NCBI RefSeq assembly: GCF_020179425.1
Contig: NZ_JAILYM010000001.1
Location: forward strand, 806,001-870,000
Origin: Novosphingobium percolationis
GTDB taxonomy: Bacteria; Pseudomonadota; Alphaproteobacteria; Sphingomonadales; Sphingomonadaceae
DNA length: 64,000 nucleotides
Direction: 5' to 3'
Shown here one piece after another: positions 34,398-42,806 of this stretch. Position 1 is the first letter of the stretch, and each line of letters begins with the position of its first letter. Below the pieces are notes generated by a model, which was not told the DNA's origin, made no database searches, and worked only from the letters and a program-made list of their open reading frames with translations. Both the position numbers and the translations under genes were made by a program.

Positions 34398-34946
34398 GTG
34401 AACATCCGCTTCACCCTTATCGCCCTAGCCGCGCTCTCCAGTTGCGAAGCTCCGAAACACAGCGCCACACCCTCGACCAAAAACCTCTTTTCCTTTAGGA
34501 ATATGGTCGCACTTGAAACTAAAATTGACGAAGCTTCGTCGCAAGATATTCTTACTGAATGCCAAAAGAATTACGATGATGGATCCACGCTATGTGGATT
34601 TCATAGATCTCAAATTGCTGGCGTCGACGTACAGAATGCCAAGGCGCAATTCGTTGATGGGACTTTCGATTATTTGGATGCTACATTTAATTCAGTAGAA
34701 TACGTCCGACTGCGCAATCAGCTAATTCAGGTATACGGAAAACCGTGTCAGTCTGAAGCCGCTGAAGCCAAACACCGAGCTGCGCTTGGCCTCCGTGATC
34801 GTGGCCGGGAGACGCAGTGGTGTTTCGACAACGGCTTTCTATCCTTGATGGAAGGCTCGCGACACGGCTGGGATGGCGGGGAACTAGAATTCATTTCAAA
34901 CCGCCAGCCACAATCTGACGCTAAGCTTAGTCAGTCAAACATCTGA
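34398..34946 (+). CDS. AT-rich orphan lipoprotein, function unknown
   Basis: A 182-residue protein with a short lipoprotein signal (MNIRFTLIALAALSSC, Cys16 in the lipobox). The mature part has further cysteines (TECQKN, TLCGFH, GKPCQSEA, QWCFDN), which could form disulfides. The GTG at 34398 has TTAGGAG five bases upstream; a GTG at 34392 is too close to that site. Base composition is clearly unlike its neighbours: two successive 60-base stretches (34501-34620) contain only 22 and 24 G+C, against around 40 in the surrounding genes. This points to recent acquisition between rpoD and rpiB. No family recognised. Confidence 0.7.
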   Translation: MNIRFTLIALAALSSCEAPKHSATPSTKNLFSFRNMVALETKIDEASSQDILTECQKNYDDGSTLCGFHRSQIAGVDVQNAKAQFVDGTFDYLDATFNSVEYVRLRNQLIQVYGKPCQSEAAEAKHRAALGLRDRGRETQWCFDNGFLSLMEGSRHGWDGGELEFISNRQPQSDAKLSQSNI

Positions 34947-35084
34947 TATCGCTTGCTGGCTGACCCGCATTTTGAAGCACGCTCTCTTGGGCATGCAGGC
35001 CGATTTGCGGTGGATTGCATCGTGACATCGGCCTAAAGGGCCGCCAACGACTCCCCGAGAACACGTCAGGCAAAACCCGATCCC

Positions 35085-35522
35085 ATGCGCATTGCCATTG
35101 CTTCCGACCACGCCGCCGTCGATCTCAAGGCCGCCTTGCGCGAATACCTGATCGGCCTCGGTCACGAAGTCGCCGATCTCGGCCCTGAAACCGCCGACCG
35201 GGTGGACTACCCCGATTATGGCTACAAGCTCGCCGCCGTCGTTGCCGAAGGCATCGTCGATTATGGCGTGGCGCTCTGCGGCTCGGGCATCGGTATCTCG
35301 ATCGCGGTCAACCGCAACCCTGCGTGCCGCTGCGCGCTGGTCGGCGAGCCGCTGTCCGCCGCCCTCGCGCGCGAACACAACGACGCCAATGTCATCGCCA
35401 TGGGCGCGCGGCTGACCGGCGAGGACATGGCCAAGGCCTGCCTCGACGCCTTCCTTTCGACCGAGTTCGGCGGAGGCCGCCACGCGGGCCGCGTCGAAAA
35501 GCTTTCCAACCCTTCGTTCTGA
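35085..35522 (+). CDS. rpiB: Ribose-5-phosphate isomerase B
   Basis: A 145-residue RpiB/LacAB-type isomerase of the pentose phosphate pathway. The N-terminus [18 protein letters not shown], the catalytic stretch [19 protein letters not shown] with the active-site Cys, and the phosphate-binding [15 protein letters not shown] are all present. It lies 20 bases before glyA in the same direction, a common pairing. Confidence 0.98.
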   Translation: MRIAIASDHAAVDLKAALREYLIGLGHEVADLGPETADRVDYPDYGYKLAAVVAEGIVDYGVALCGSGIGISIAVNRNPACRCALVGEPLSAALAREHNDANVIAMGARLTGEDMAKACLDAFLSTEFGGGRHAGRVEKLSNPSF

Positions 35523-35542
35523 CCCTTCAGGAGACCGACGCC

Positions 35543-36847
35543 ATGGCCTCTAACGCCCCCGAGATCCGCAAGCCCGGTTTCTTCACCGAGCACCTCGCCA
35601 CCGCCGACGCCGAAGTCTTCGCCGCGATCCGGGGCGAGTTGAAGCGCCAGCAGAACAAGATCGAACTGATCGCGTCCGAGAACATCACCTCGCTCGCCGT
35701 GCTCGAAGCCACGGGTTCGGTGTTCACCAACAAGTACGCCGAAGGCTATCCCGGCAAGCGCTACTACGGCGGCTGCGAATATGCCGACGTGGTCGAAACG
35801 CTGGCGATCGAGCGTGCCAAGCAGCTGTTCGGCTGCGCTTTCGCCAACGTGCAGCCCAATTCGGGTAGCCAGATGAACCAGGCCGTGTTCCTCGCCCTGC
35901 TGCAGCCGGGCGACACCTTCATGGGGCTCGACCTCAATTCGGGCGGGCACCTGACGCACGGTTCGCCGGTGAACATGAGCGGCAAGTGGTTCAAGCCCGT
36001 GCCCTATGGCGTGCGGCCCGACGACCACCTGATCGACATGGACGAGGTTGCCCGCATCGCGCGCGACTGCAAGCCCAAGCTGATCATCGCCGGCGGCACG
36101 GCCTATTCCCGCGTGTGGGACTTCCAGCGCTTCCGCGAGATCGCCGATGAAGTGGGCGCCTGGCTGCTGGTCGACATGTCGCACTTCTCCGGCCTCGTCG
36201 CCGGTGGCGCGCACCCCTCGCCCTTCCCGCACGCACACGTCGTCACCACCACGACCCACAAGTCGCTGCGCGGTCCGCGCTCGGGCGTGATCCTCACCAA
36301 TGACGAGGATCTGGCCAAGAAGTTCAACACCGCCGTATTCCCCGGCCTGCAGGGCGGCCCGCTGGTCCACGTGATCGCGGCCAAGGCGGTCGCCTTCGGT
36401 GAAGCGCTGCGGCCTGAGTTCAAGGCCTATGCCGCGCAGATCGTCGCCAACGCGCGTGCCCTTGCCGCTTCGCTGGTCGATGCGGGCCTCGGCGTCGTTT
36501 CGGGCGGCACGGACAACCACCTGATGCTGGTTGACCTGACCGCCAAGGACGTCACCGGCAAGGCGGCGGAAAAGGGCCTCGATCGCGCGTGGCTCACCTG
36601 CAACAAGAACGGTATTCCGTTCGACAAGCGCTCGCCCTTCGTCACCTCGGGCATCCGTCTCGGCACGCCGGCGGGCACCACCCGCGGCTTCCGCGAGGAA
36701 GAGTTCCGTGCAATCGGCCAGCTGATCGCCGAAGTGGTGGACGGCATGGCGCGCAACGGCGATGATGGCGATGGCCAGGTCGAGCAGCGCGTGCGCGACA
36801 AGGTCGAGGCACTGTGCGCCCAGTTCCCGATCTACCCGGAGCTTTGA
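35543..36847 (+). CDS. glyA: Serine hydroxymethyltransferase
   Basis: A 434-residue PLP enzyme interconverting serine and glycine while loading one-carbon units on tetrahydrofolate. Landmarks are [32 protein letters not shown], the PLP-contacting [18 protein letters not shown] and the Schiff-base lysine in [16 protein letters not shown]. Most family members have DMAH; here it is DMSH, with the functional Asp and His kept. The ATG at 35543 follows CAGGAGA. It is flanked by rpiB and a small membrane protein gene, then nrdR. Confidence 0.98.
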   Translation: MASNAPEIRKPGFFTEHLATADAEVFAAIRGELKRQQNKIELIASENITSLAVLEATGSVFTNKYAEGYPGKRYYGGCEYADVVETLAIERAKQLFGCAFANVQPNSGSQMNQAVFLALLQPGDTFMGLDLNSGGHLTHGSPVNMSGKWFKPVPYGVRPDDHLIDMDEVARIARDCKPKLIIAGGTAYSRVWDFQRFREIADEVGAWLLVDMSHFSGLVAGGAHPSPFPHAHVVTTTTHKSLRGPRSGVILTNDEDLAKKFNTAVFPGLQGGPLVHVIAAKAVAFGEALRPEFKAYAAQIVANARALAASLVDAGLGVVSGGTDNHLMLVDLTAKDVTGKAAEKGLDRAWLTCNKNGIPFDKRSPFVTSGIRLGTPAGTTRGFREEEFRAIGQLIAEVVDGMARNGDDGDGQVEQRVRDKVEALCAQFPIYPEL

Positions 36848-36851
36848 ACCG

Positions 36852-37058
36852 ATGAGCAGCAACGACGACCTCGCCGCCCGCGCCAAGGCCGAAATTTCGG
36901 CCATGGCCAAGCAAGGCATGGACCACCCCTCGACCAAGCCGGTGCTGATCGGCGCGGGTGTGGGCGCGGTGGCGGGGGCGTTGTTGCCGGTGGTTTCGCT
37001 GCCGCTGGGCCTTGCCGTGGGTGCAGGCTGGGCCTTCTGGCAGAGGATCAAGAAGTAA
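36852..37058 (+). CDS. Small membrane protein between glyA and nrdR
   Basis: A 68-residue protein with a charged N-terminal half (SSNDDLAARAKAEISAMAKQ) and a glycine-rich hydrophobic hairpin (VLIGAGVGAVAGALLPVVSL, PLGLAVGAGWAFW) ending in basic residues. It starts 4 bases after the glyA stop and ends 6 bases before nrdR, so it is almost certainly co-transcribed. Function unknown; small Gly-zipper proteins of this type insert in the inner membrane. Confidence 0.7.
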   Translation: MSSNDDLAARAKAEISAMAKQGMDHPSTKPVLIGAGVGAVAGALLPVVSLPLGLAVGAGWAFWQRIKK

Positions 37059-37064
37059 CCACAC

Positions 37065-37541
37065 GTGCGTTGCCCGTTTTGCGCCCATGACAACAGCCAA
37101 GTGAAGGACAGCCGGCCGAGCGAGGACAACACCTCGATCCGCCGGCGCCGTCAGTGCGAAGGCTGCGGCGCGCGCTTCACCACGTTTGAGCGCGTGCAGC
37201 TGCGCGAAGTCACCGTGGTCAAGAGCAACGACCGGCGCGAGCCGTTCGACCGCGCCAAGATCGAGCAATCGGTCTCGCTCGCCAGTCGCAAGCGCCCCGT
37301 GGCACAGGAACGGCTCGACCAGCTCGTCTCGGGCATTCAGCGGCAGATCGAGACCATGGGCGAGACCGAAGTCACCTCGCGCCAGATCGGCGAAATGGTG
37401 ATGGAAGGCCTGCGCCAGCTCGACAGCGTGGCTTACATCCGCTTCGCCAGCGTCTATCGCGACTTTTCCGAGGCCAAGGACTTCGAGGAATTCGCCAGCA
37501 GCGTGGTCGAGATGAGCGGGCGCGAGGTCGGCGGGCAATGA
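37065..37541 (+). CDS. nrdR: Transcriptional repressor NrdR
   Basis: A 158-residue ATP/dATP-sensing repressor of ribonucleotide reductase genes. The zinc ribbon is MRCPFC...CEGCGARF (Cys3, Cys6, Cys31, Cys34) with the family's [10 protein letters not shown] stretch. The ATP-cone follows ([37 protein letters not shown]). The start is GTG at 37065. It overlaps the next gene by ATGA. Placement after glyA is common in alphaproteobacteria. Confidence 0.97.
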   Translation: MRCPFCAHDNSQVKDSRPSEDNTSIRRRRQCEGCGARFTTFERVQLREVTVVKSNDRREPFDRAKIEQSVSLASRKRPVAQERLDQLVSGIQRQIETMGETEVTSRQIGEMVMEGLRQLDSVAYIRFASVYRDFSEAKDFEEFASSVVEMSGREVGGQ

Positions 37542-38272
37542 GCGGAAAACCGATTATCGTGCTGGTGCGCCCGCAACTGGGCGAGAACATCGGCAAGGCC
37601 GCGCGCGCCATGCTCAACTTCGGGCTGGACGAGATGCGCCTCGTCTCGCCGCGCGATGGCTGGCCCAACCCATCCGCCGGGCCTGCTGCTGCAGGTGCGG
37701 ACGTGGTGCTGGAAAAGGCGCAGGTCTACGAAACGCTGGCCGATGCCGTCGCCGATTGCAGCAACGTCTATGCCACCACCGTGCGCAAGCGCGGCGTGAC
37801 CAAGCCCGTACTGACGCCCGAACAGGCGGCGCGGGATATTGTCGCCGCGCCGGGGCGCAGCGCACTGGTGTTCGGGCCGGAACGTTCGGGGCTGGAAACC
37901 GAGGACGTCGCGCTCGCCCGCGCGATCGTGACAGCGCCGATCAACCCCGAATTCGGCTCGCTCAACCTCGCGCAGGCGGTGATCCTGTGCGCCTATGAAT
38001 ATTCCAAGCATCTCGATCTGGTGCAGCCGACGGTCGAAGACCTGCTGCCCCCTGCCCCGCAGGAGGAATTCGAGGGCATGTTCGAGCAGTTGTGCGACCT
38101 GCTGGAGCCGCGCGGCTATTTCGAGCCGCACAGCCGCGCCGCCGCCACGCGCCGCACGCTGCGCACGATGCTGACCAAGCCCGCGTGGAACCATCTTGAG
38201 CTGCGGACTTTCCGCGGGGTGCTGTCGTCGCTGCGCCGCAAGCCCGGCCCGCGCGAGGAACGCCCCGACTGA
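37538..38272 (+). CDS. TrmJ-like SPOUT RNA 2'-O-methyltransferase
   Basis: A 244-residue SPOUT-class (TrmH/TrmJ) methyltransferase using S-adenosylmethionine to methylate ribose in RNA. The N-terminal motif [20 protein letters not shown] contains the conserved Asn-Ile-Gly. The knot motifs are [18 protein letters not shown] and [20 protein letters not shown]. The C-terminal helical extension ([35 protein letters not shown]) is typical of TrmJ, which modifies tRNA position 32. It overlaps nrdR by 4 bases. Confidence 0.92.
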   Translation: MSGKPIIVLVRPQLGENIGKAARAMLNFGLDEMRLVSPRDGWPNPSAGPAAAGADVVLEKAQVYETLADAVADCSNVYATTVRKRGVTKPVLTPEQAARDIVAAPGRSALVFGPERSGLETEDVALARAIVTAPINPEFGSLNLAQAVILCAYEYSKHLDLVQPTVEDLLPPAPQEEFEGMFEQLCDLLEPRGYFEPHSRAAATRRTLRTMLTKPAWNHLELRTFRGVLSSLRRKPGPREERPD

Positions 38273-38486
38273 GCCTGACTTACTGACCTTGACTCGCCCA
38301 GCCAAGCCTGTAAGGGCCGCGCTTCACTTTGGACCCGGTGGAATCTGATTCTGCCGGACATCCTATTGGCCCCGCAATTCCGGTGAAGCGGCGGCCGCAT
38401 CCGGCAACTGGCCGGATGGTGCGCTCCGGAAGCGACACCGCCGATGGCAATCCCGCCGCCGGCCAGCAGATTGGAAAGGAAAGCGC

Positions 38487-39098
38487 ATGTCCAAGCGTCA
38501 TGCTTCTAAGCACAAGATCGACCGTCGCCTTGGCGAGAACATCTGGGGTCGTCCCAAGTCGTCGGTGAACCGCCGCTCGTACGGCCCGGGCCAGCACGGC
38601 CAGCGCCGCAAGAGCAAGGTTTCGGACTTCGGCATCCAGCTGCGCGCCAAGCAGAAGCTCAAGGGCTACTACGGCGACGTGACCGAAAAGCAGTTCAAGC
38701 GCACCTACCAGGAAGCGTCGAGCATGAAGGGCGACACCGGTCAGAACCTGATCGGCCTGCTCGAACAGCGCCTCGACATGGTCGTGTACCGCGCCAAGTT
38801 CGCGCCGACCATCTTCTCGGCCCGCCAGATCGTTTCGCACGGCCACATCTTCGTCAACGGCGTGAAGTGCAACATCGCTTCGCGTCGCGTTCGCCCCGGC
38901 GACGTGATCAGCCTCGGCAAGAAGGCCAAGGAAATGGCCCTGATCGCCGAAGCGCAGACCCTGCCCGAGCGTGACGTGCCCGACTACGTCGCGCAGGACG
39001 GCGACAAGGTGACCTTCGTGCGCGTTCCGACGCTCGACGAAGTGCCTTACCCGGTGAAGATGGAACCCAACCTGGTCGTCGAGTTCTACTCGCGCTGA
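38487..39098 (+). CDS. rpsD: 30S ribosomal protein S4
   Basis: A 203-residue primary 16S rRNA-binding protein. It is the cysteine-free type at the N-terminus ([21 protein letters not shown]), with the conserved [18 protein letters not shown] and the S4 RNA-binding domain [20 protein letters not shown] plus [20 protein letters not shown]. It stands apart from other ribosomal genes, as is common in sphingomonads. The 214-base upstream gap holds no gene; TTGACT near 38290 is a weak -35 candidate. A strong terminator follows. Confidence 0.99.
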   Translation: MSKRHASKHKIDRRLGENIWGRPKSSVNRRSYGPGQHGQRRKSKVSDFGIQLRAKQKLKGYYGDVTEKQFKRTYQEASSMKGDTGQNLIGLLEQRLDMVVYRAKFAPTIFSARQIVSHGHIFVNGVKCNIASRRVRPGDVISLGKKAKEMALIAEAQTLPERDVPDYVAQDGDKVTFVRVPTLDEVPYPVKMEPNLVVEFYSR

Positions 39099-39124
39099 TC
39101 GGGCCTCGGCCACATCGGTTCACG

Positions 39125-39153
39125 AAAAAGGCGGGGCGCAAACCCCGCCTTTT
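39125..39153 (+). terminator. Terminator after rpsD
   Basis: AAAAAGGCGGGG and CCCCGCCTTTTT pair perfectly (12 bp) around CGCAA-type loop bases, ending in a T-tract, ~27 bases after the rpsD stop. Strong intrinsic terminator. Confidence 0.95.
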
Positions 39154-39257
39154 TCTGTTTTGAAGCAAAGTTTTGCCGCACGATCATGCTGCGTTGAATC
39201 CGCCTCAGGATGCGCCAGATCAAGGGAACCGCCCTTCCCCTTGGCCATTGAAACGGC

Positions 39258-39452
39258 ATGACCATGCACTATCGTTTCGTCACCCCGCATCGCACCGGCA
39301 AGTGGTATCCCGACATCCGCACCGCGCAGGAACAGGCCTATGCCATTGGTGCAGGCTTCCTCGATCCGCGATCGGGCGCGTTCTATCAGTATCCGGGCAC
39401 GCGGATGGAAACGCAGGTTCTGGGCGAAATCGTCGGCGCGGTCGCAGCCTGA
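39258..39452 (+). CDS. Small soluble protein, function unknown
   Basis: A 64-residue protein without a signal or membrane segment. It contains several aromatic and charged residues (HYRFVTPHRTGKWYPDIRTA, FLDPRSGAFYQYPGTRME). Codon use is like its neighbours. It lies between the rpsD terminator and the convergent tgt, with one base between the stop codons. No family recognised. Support is mainly the coherent, non-repetitive protein and its position, so a chance reading frame remains possible. Confidence 0.5.
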   Translation: MTMHYRFVTPHRTGKWYPDIRTAQEQAYAIGAGFLDPRSGAFYQYPGTRMETQVLGEIVGAVAA

Positions 39453-39453
39453 G

Positions 39454-40581
39454 CTAGCGCGCGTAATAATCCCGCCGGAAGTCTGCCGCGAAGGCCGCGA
39501 AGCGCTGTTCGGCGATGGCCGCGCGCATGGCGGCCATCAGTTGCTGGTAGAACCAGATGTTGTGTTCGGTCAGCAGCATCGCGCCGAGGATCTCGCCGGT
39601 CTTGTGCAGGTGGTGCAGGTAGGCGCGGCTGTATTTGGCGCAAGTGGGACAGGCACAGCGTTCGTCCACCGGGCCGGTATCCTCGGCATGGCGGGCGTTG
39701 CGCATGTTGAGCGGGCCGTTCCAAGTGAAGGCCTGCCCGTTGCGGCCCGAACGCGTCGGCAGCACGCAGTCGAACATGTCGACCCCGCGCTCGACCGCGC
39801 CGACGAGATCGTCGGGCTTGCCCACGCCCATCAGGTAGCGCGGACGATCGGCCGGAAGCTGTCCGGGCGCAAACTCGAGCGTCTCGAACATCGCCTGCTG
39901 GCCCTCGCCCACGGCCAGGCCGCCGATGGCATAGCCGTCGAACCCCACGTCGATCAGCGCATCGGCGCTGGCCTTGCGCAAGCCTTCGTCCAAAGCGCCC
40001 TGCTGGATGCCGAACAGCGCGGCGCGCGATGCATGGTCCTCGCCCGCATTGAACGCATCGCGGCTGCGGCGCGCCCATCGCATCGACATTTCCATCGAGC
40101 GCGCGATGACGTCGCGCGGCTGGTCGATCTTGGGGCATTCGTCGAAGCACATCACGATGTCCGAGCCGAGCAGGCGCTGGATTTCCATCGATCGTTCAGG
40201 GCTGAGCATGTGGCGCGACCCGTCGATGTGGCTGGCGAACGTCACGCCTTCCTCGGTGATCTTGCGCAAGTCCGACAGGCTCATCACCTGATAGCCACCG
40301 CTGTCGGTGAGGATCGGGCGATCCCAGCCCATGAACTTGTGCAAGCCCCCCAGCCGCGCGACGCGCTCCGCGCCGGGGCGCAGCATCAGGTGGTAGGTGT
40401 TGCCAAGGATGATGTCCGCGCCCGATGCGCGCACGTCCTCGACCTTCATCGCCTTGACCGTGGCGGCGGTGCCCACGGGCATGAAGGCAGGCGTAAGGAT
40501 CTCTCCGCGCAACATTTCGATCTTGCCGGTGCGGGCCTTGCCGTCGGTGGCGGCGATGGTGAACTTGAAGCGGCTGGTCAT
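39454..40581 (-). CDS. tgt: tRNA-guanine transglycosylase
   Basis: A 375-residue enzyme exchanging guanine-34 for preQ1 in tRNAs with GUN anticodons. The active-site Asp region is [13 protein letters not shown], and the second catalytic Asp region is [15 protein letters not shown]. The zinc site is CACPTC plus a later Cys/His in SRAYLHHL. The preferred ATG is at 40581 ([15 protein letters not shown]); one 4 codons earlier is possible, and longer upstream starts encode nonsense. It normally neighbours queA, but here queA lies 7.3 kb away, beyond an accessory block. Confidence 0.98.
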   Translation of the reverse strand: MTSRFKFTIAATDGKARTGKIEMLRGEILTPAFMPVGTAATVKAMKVEDVRASGADIILGNTYHLMLRPGAERVARLGGLHKFMGWDRPILTDSGGYQVMSLSDLRKITEEGVTFASHIDGSRHMLSPERSMEIQRLLGSDIVMCFDECPKIDQPRDVIARSMEMSMRWARRSRDAFNAGEDHASRAALFGIQQGALDEGLRKASADALIDVGFDGYAIGGLAVGEGQQAMFETLEFAPGQLPADRPRYLMGVGKPDDLVGAVERGVDMFDCVLPTRSGRNGQAFTWNGPLNMRNARHAEDTGPVDERCACPTCAKYSRAYLHHLHKTGEILGAMLLTEHNIWFYQQLMAAMRAAIAEQRFAAFAADFRRDYYAR

Positions 40582-40674
40582 GGCCGGGGCCATGCCCGCC
40601 AAGCCCGCGCTTGTCGAGACCATCGCCACCAAGGACGTTGCAGCCGCCACGCGCAGGCGGCATGGCAATTGCCG

Positions 40675-41445
40675 ATGGCCGATCCTTTCACGCTTCCGCT
40701 CTGGCTCTACCCCGCGCTGACCGGCACCGCCGCGCTGACCGGCATGGTCGATGCCATTGCCGGGGGCGGCGGGCTGATCATGCTGCCCGCGCTGCTCTAT
40801 GCCGGGTTGCCGCCGCACATGGTGCTGGGGACGAACAAGGTGCAGTCGATGTGCGGCACCGCGATGGCGACCTGGCGTTACTGGCGCGCAGGCCTGTTCT
40901 CGGCGCGCGCGGGCCTGCCGCTGGCGCTGGCGGCGCTGTTCGGTGCGGCAGGCGGCGCGCTGCTGGTACAGCGGATCGACGCGGCCGTGCTGCGGCTGGT
41001 GGTGCCGCTGCTGCTGATGGCGGTTGCACTATATACCGTGCTGTCGCCGCGCATGGGCGACGAGGACGCCCACCCCAAGCTCAGCGCGCGCGGATATGTG
41101 CCCGTTGCAGGCAGCATCGGCTTCTACGATGGCTTCTTCGGGCCGGGCGCGGGGCAGTTCTATTCGGTCTCGCTGGTGGGCCTGCGCGGGCTTGGCCTGA
41201 CGCGCGCGACGGGGCTGACCAAGCTGCTCAACCTGTCGAGCAACTTCGCCAGCGGCGTGGTCTTCGCGATCGGCGGGCAGGTGCTGTGGCTGCTGGCGCT
41301 GTGCATGGCGCTGGGCGCGGTGGCGGGCGCGACCGTCGGCAGCCACTTCGCCACGCGCCACGGAGCGCGGCTGATCCGCCCCCTGCTGGTGACGGTCAGC
41401 CTCGCGCTCACGGGCAAGCTGGTATGGAGCTGGTTTACCGGCTGA
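40675..41445 (+). CDS. TSUP (TauE/SafE) family membrane permease
   Basis: A 256-residue polytopic protein with about eight hydrophobic helices. The family's N-terminal signature [20 protein letters not shown] and [15 protein letters not shown], and the repeated [20 protein letters not shown] with [20 protein letters not shown], are clear. TSUP proteins export or import sulfur-containing or organic anions; the substrate cannot be told here. It is divergent from tgt (94 bases between starts) and convergent with the P450 gene, with adjacent stops. Confidence 0.93.
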   Translation: MADPFTLPLWLYPALTGTAALTGMVDAIAGGGGLIMLPALLYAGLPPHMVLGTNKVQSMCGTAMATWRYWRAGLFSARAGLPLALAALFGAAGGALLVQRIDAAVLRLVVPLLLMAVALYTVLSPRMGDEDAHPKLSARGYVPVAGSIGFYDGFFGPGAGQFYSVSLVGLRGLGLTRATGLTKLLNLSSNFASGVVFAIGGQVLWLLALCMALGAVAGATVGSHFATRHGARLIRPLLVTVSLALTGKLVWSWFTG

Positions 41446-42639
41446 TCACCACACCAGCGGCAGCGCGGTGCAGGCCCCCACATTGCCGCCCTTCATCGTG
41501 ACCGGCTGCGCCGGATCGAGCGTGACTTCGGGCATCGCGCCGAGCCATTCTTCCAGGAACACGATCACTTCCATCCGCGCGAGGCCCGCGCCGACGCAGC
41601 GATGCGCGCCCACGCCCATCGTGGTGTGGCGCACGGGCGTCAGGTTGCGGGCGAAATCCACCACCTCGGGCGCCTCGAAGCAGGCGGGATCGAGGTTGTG
41701 GAGCACGCTGGGCAGGTAGACGAGATCGCCCTTGCGCACCGTCACCCCGTCCACCTCCAGATCCACCACCGCGTTGCGGCTGACCGCGACCGTGGGATAG
41801 CGGCGCATCAGTTCGTCCGCTGCCGCCGGAATTAGCTCGGGCTGCTCGCGCAGCAGGCGCTGGTCCTCGGGGTGGCGGGCAAGATGCAGCGTGACCATGC
41901 CGATCATCGCAGCCACGGTGTCGAGCCCGCCGAACAGCAGGTTGCGGCACATCCGCTGTGCTTCGTCGAAGGTCCAGGCGCGGCCCATCACCGGTTCGGA
42001 CAGGATGCGGCTGAACAGGTCGTCAGCGGGCTGGGCCATGCGCGCCTCGATGAACGGGCGCAGGTAATCGTCCGCCGCATCGCGCAACTGTTCGACCGTC
42101 ATCGAGCCGTCGGGCCGGGTCAGCTGCACGCCCAGCTTGCGCAAGGCAGGGCGATCGGCCAGCGGCACGTCGATCAGCGTCAGGAAGATGTTGAGCGGCA
42201 GAATCTCGGCAAAATCGGCAACGAATTCGCACGATCCCTTGTCGCGCAGGCCCTCGATCAGTTCGCGCGCCACGTCGCGCACCTTGGGCTCGAGCGCCAC
42301 CACGAAGCGCGAAGCGAGGCCCTTCATCACCGCCATGCGGAAGGGCCCGTGTTCGGGCGCGTCCTGCTGCAACGGGATGAAGCGCATCACTTCGCCAAGC
42401 CCCGGAGTGACCGCGAGGCATTCGCTCGAAAGCCGTTCGCCATCGGCCCACAGGCTGCGCACCAGTTCGCCGCTGGTAGCGATCCAGTGGCCGCCATTGG
42501 CCGTGGTCCAGACAAGGCCCGGCCCGCCCTGCAAGGTGCGCCATGCGGCGAAGTAGTCCGTCTCCACGCCGGGCGGATTGAACAGATCGAAATCGACAAC
42601 GCGCTCGGTCGGGACATGCGCAGGGACGGCCGATGCCAT
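41446..42639 (-). CDS. Cytochrome P450
   Basis: A 397-residue soluble class I bacterial P450. The I-helix is NLLFGGLDTVAAMIGM (oxygen-activating GLDT), the K-helix ExxR is DELMRRYPTVAVSR, and the heme Cys (~348) is in TMGVGAHRCVGAGLAR. The usual Phe seven residues before the Cys is Met. Family style recalls P450cam/terpene-hydroxylating CYPs of sphingomonads, but the substrate is not assigned. No ferredoxin or reductase gene adjoins, so electrons must come from partners elsewhere. The ATG at 42639 is chosen because GAGAG lies four bases upstream; an ATG at 42651 is the alternative. Confidence 0.93.
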   Translation of the reverse strand: MASAVPAHVPTERVVDFDLFNPPGVETDYFAAWRTLQGGPGLVWTTANGGHWIATSGELVRSLWADGERLSSECLAVTPGLGEVMRFIPLQQDAPEHGPFRMAVMKGLASRFVVALEPKVRDVARELIEGLRDKGSCEFVADFAEILPLNIFLTLIDVPLADRPALRKLGVQLTRPDGSMTVEQLRDAADDYLRPFIEARMAQPADDLFSRILSEPVMGRAWTFDEAQRMCRNLLFGGLDTVAAMIGMVTLHLARHPEDQRLLREQPELIPAAADELMRRYPTVAVSRNAVVDLEVDGVTVRKGDLVYLPSVLHNLDPACFEAPEVVDFARNLTPVRHTTMGVGAHRCVGAGLARMEVIVFLEEWLGAMPEVTLDPAQPVTMKGGNVGACTALPLVW

Positions 42640-42806
42640 CGCACTCTCCATTGCTTATGGTTCTTGGCCGCGACGTTATGAGCGCGCGCCGCAAACGGCA
42701 CCTGCCATATGATGCAGGGCGAACCGCCTGCCGTGTTCTCGGTAGGGCGCCGCCATGGTCGATCCGCTAGAGGTTGCTGCACTGCAACTATCGGAGGGCA
42801 AACGAC

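Noticed and set aside
38273..38486. A gene or structured leader before rpsD
   Set aside because: No coherent frame and no clear hairpin were found; it probably only holds the rpsD promoter.
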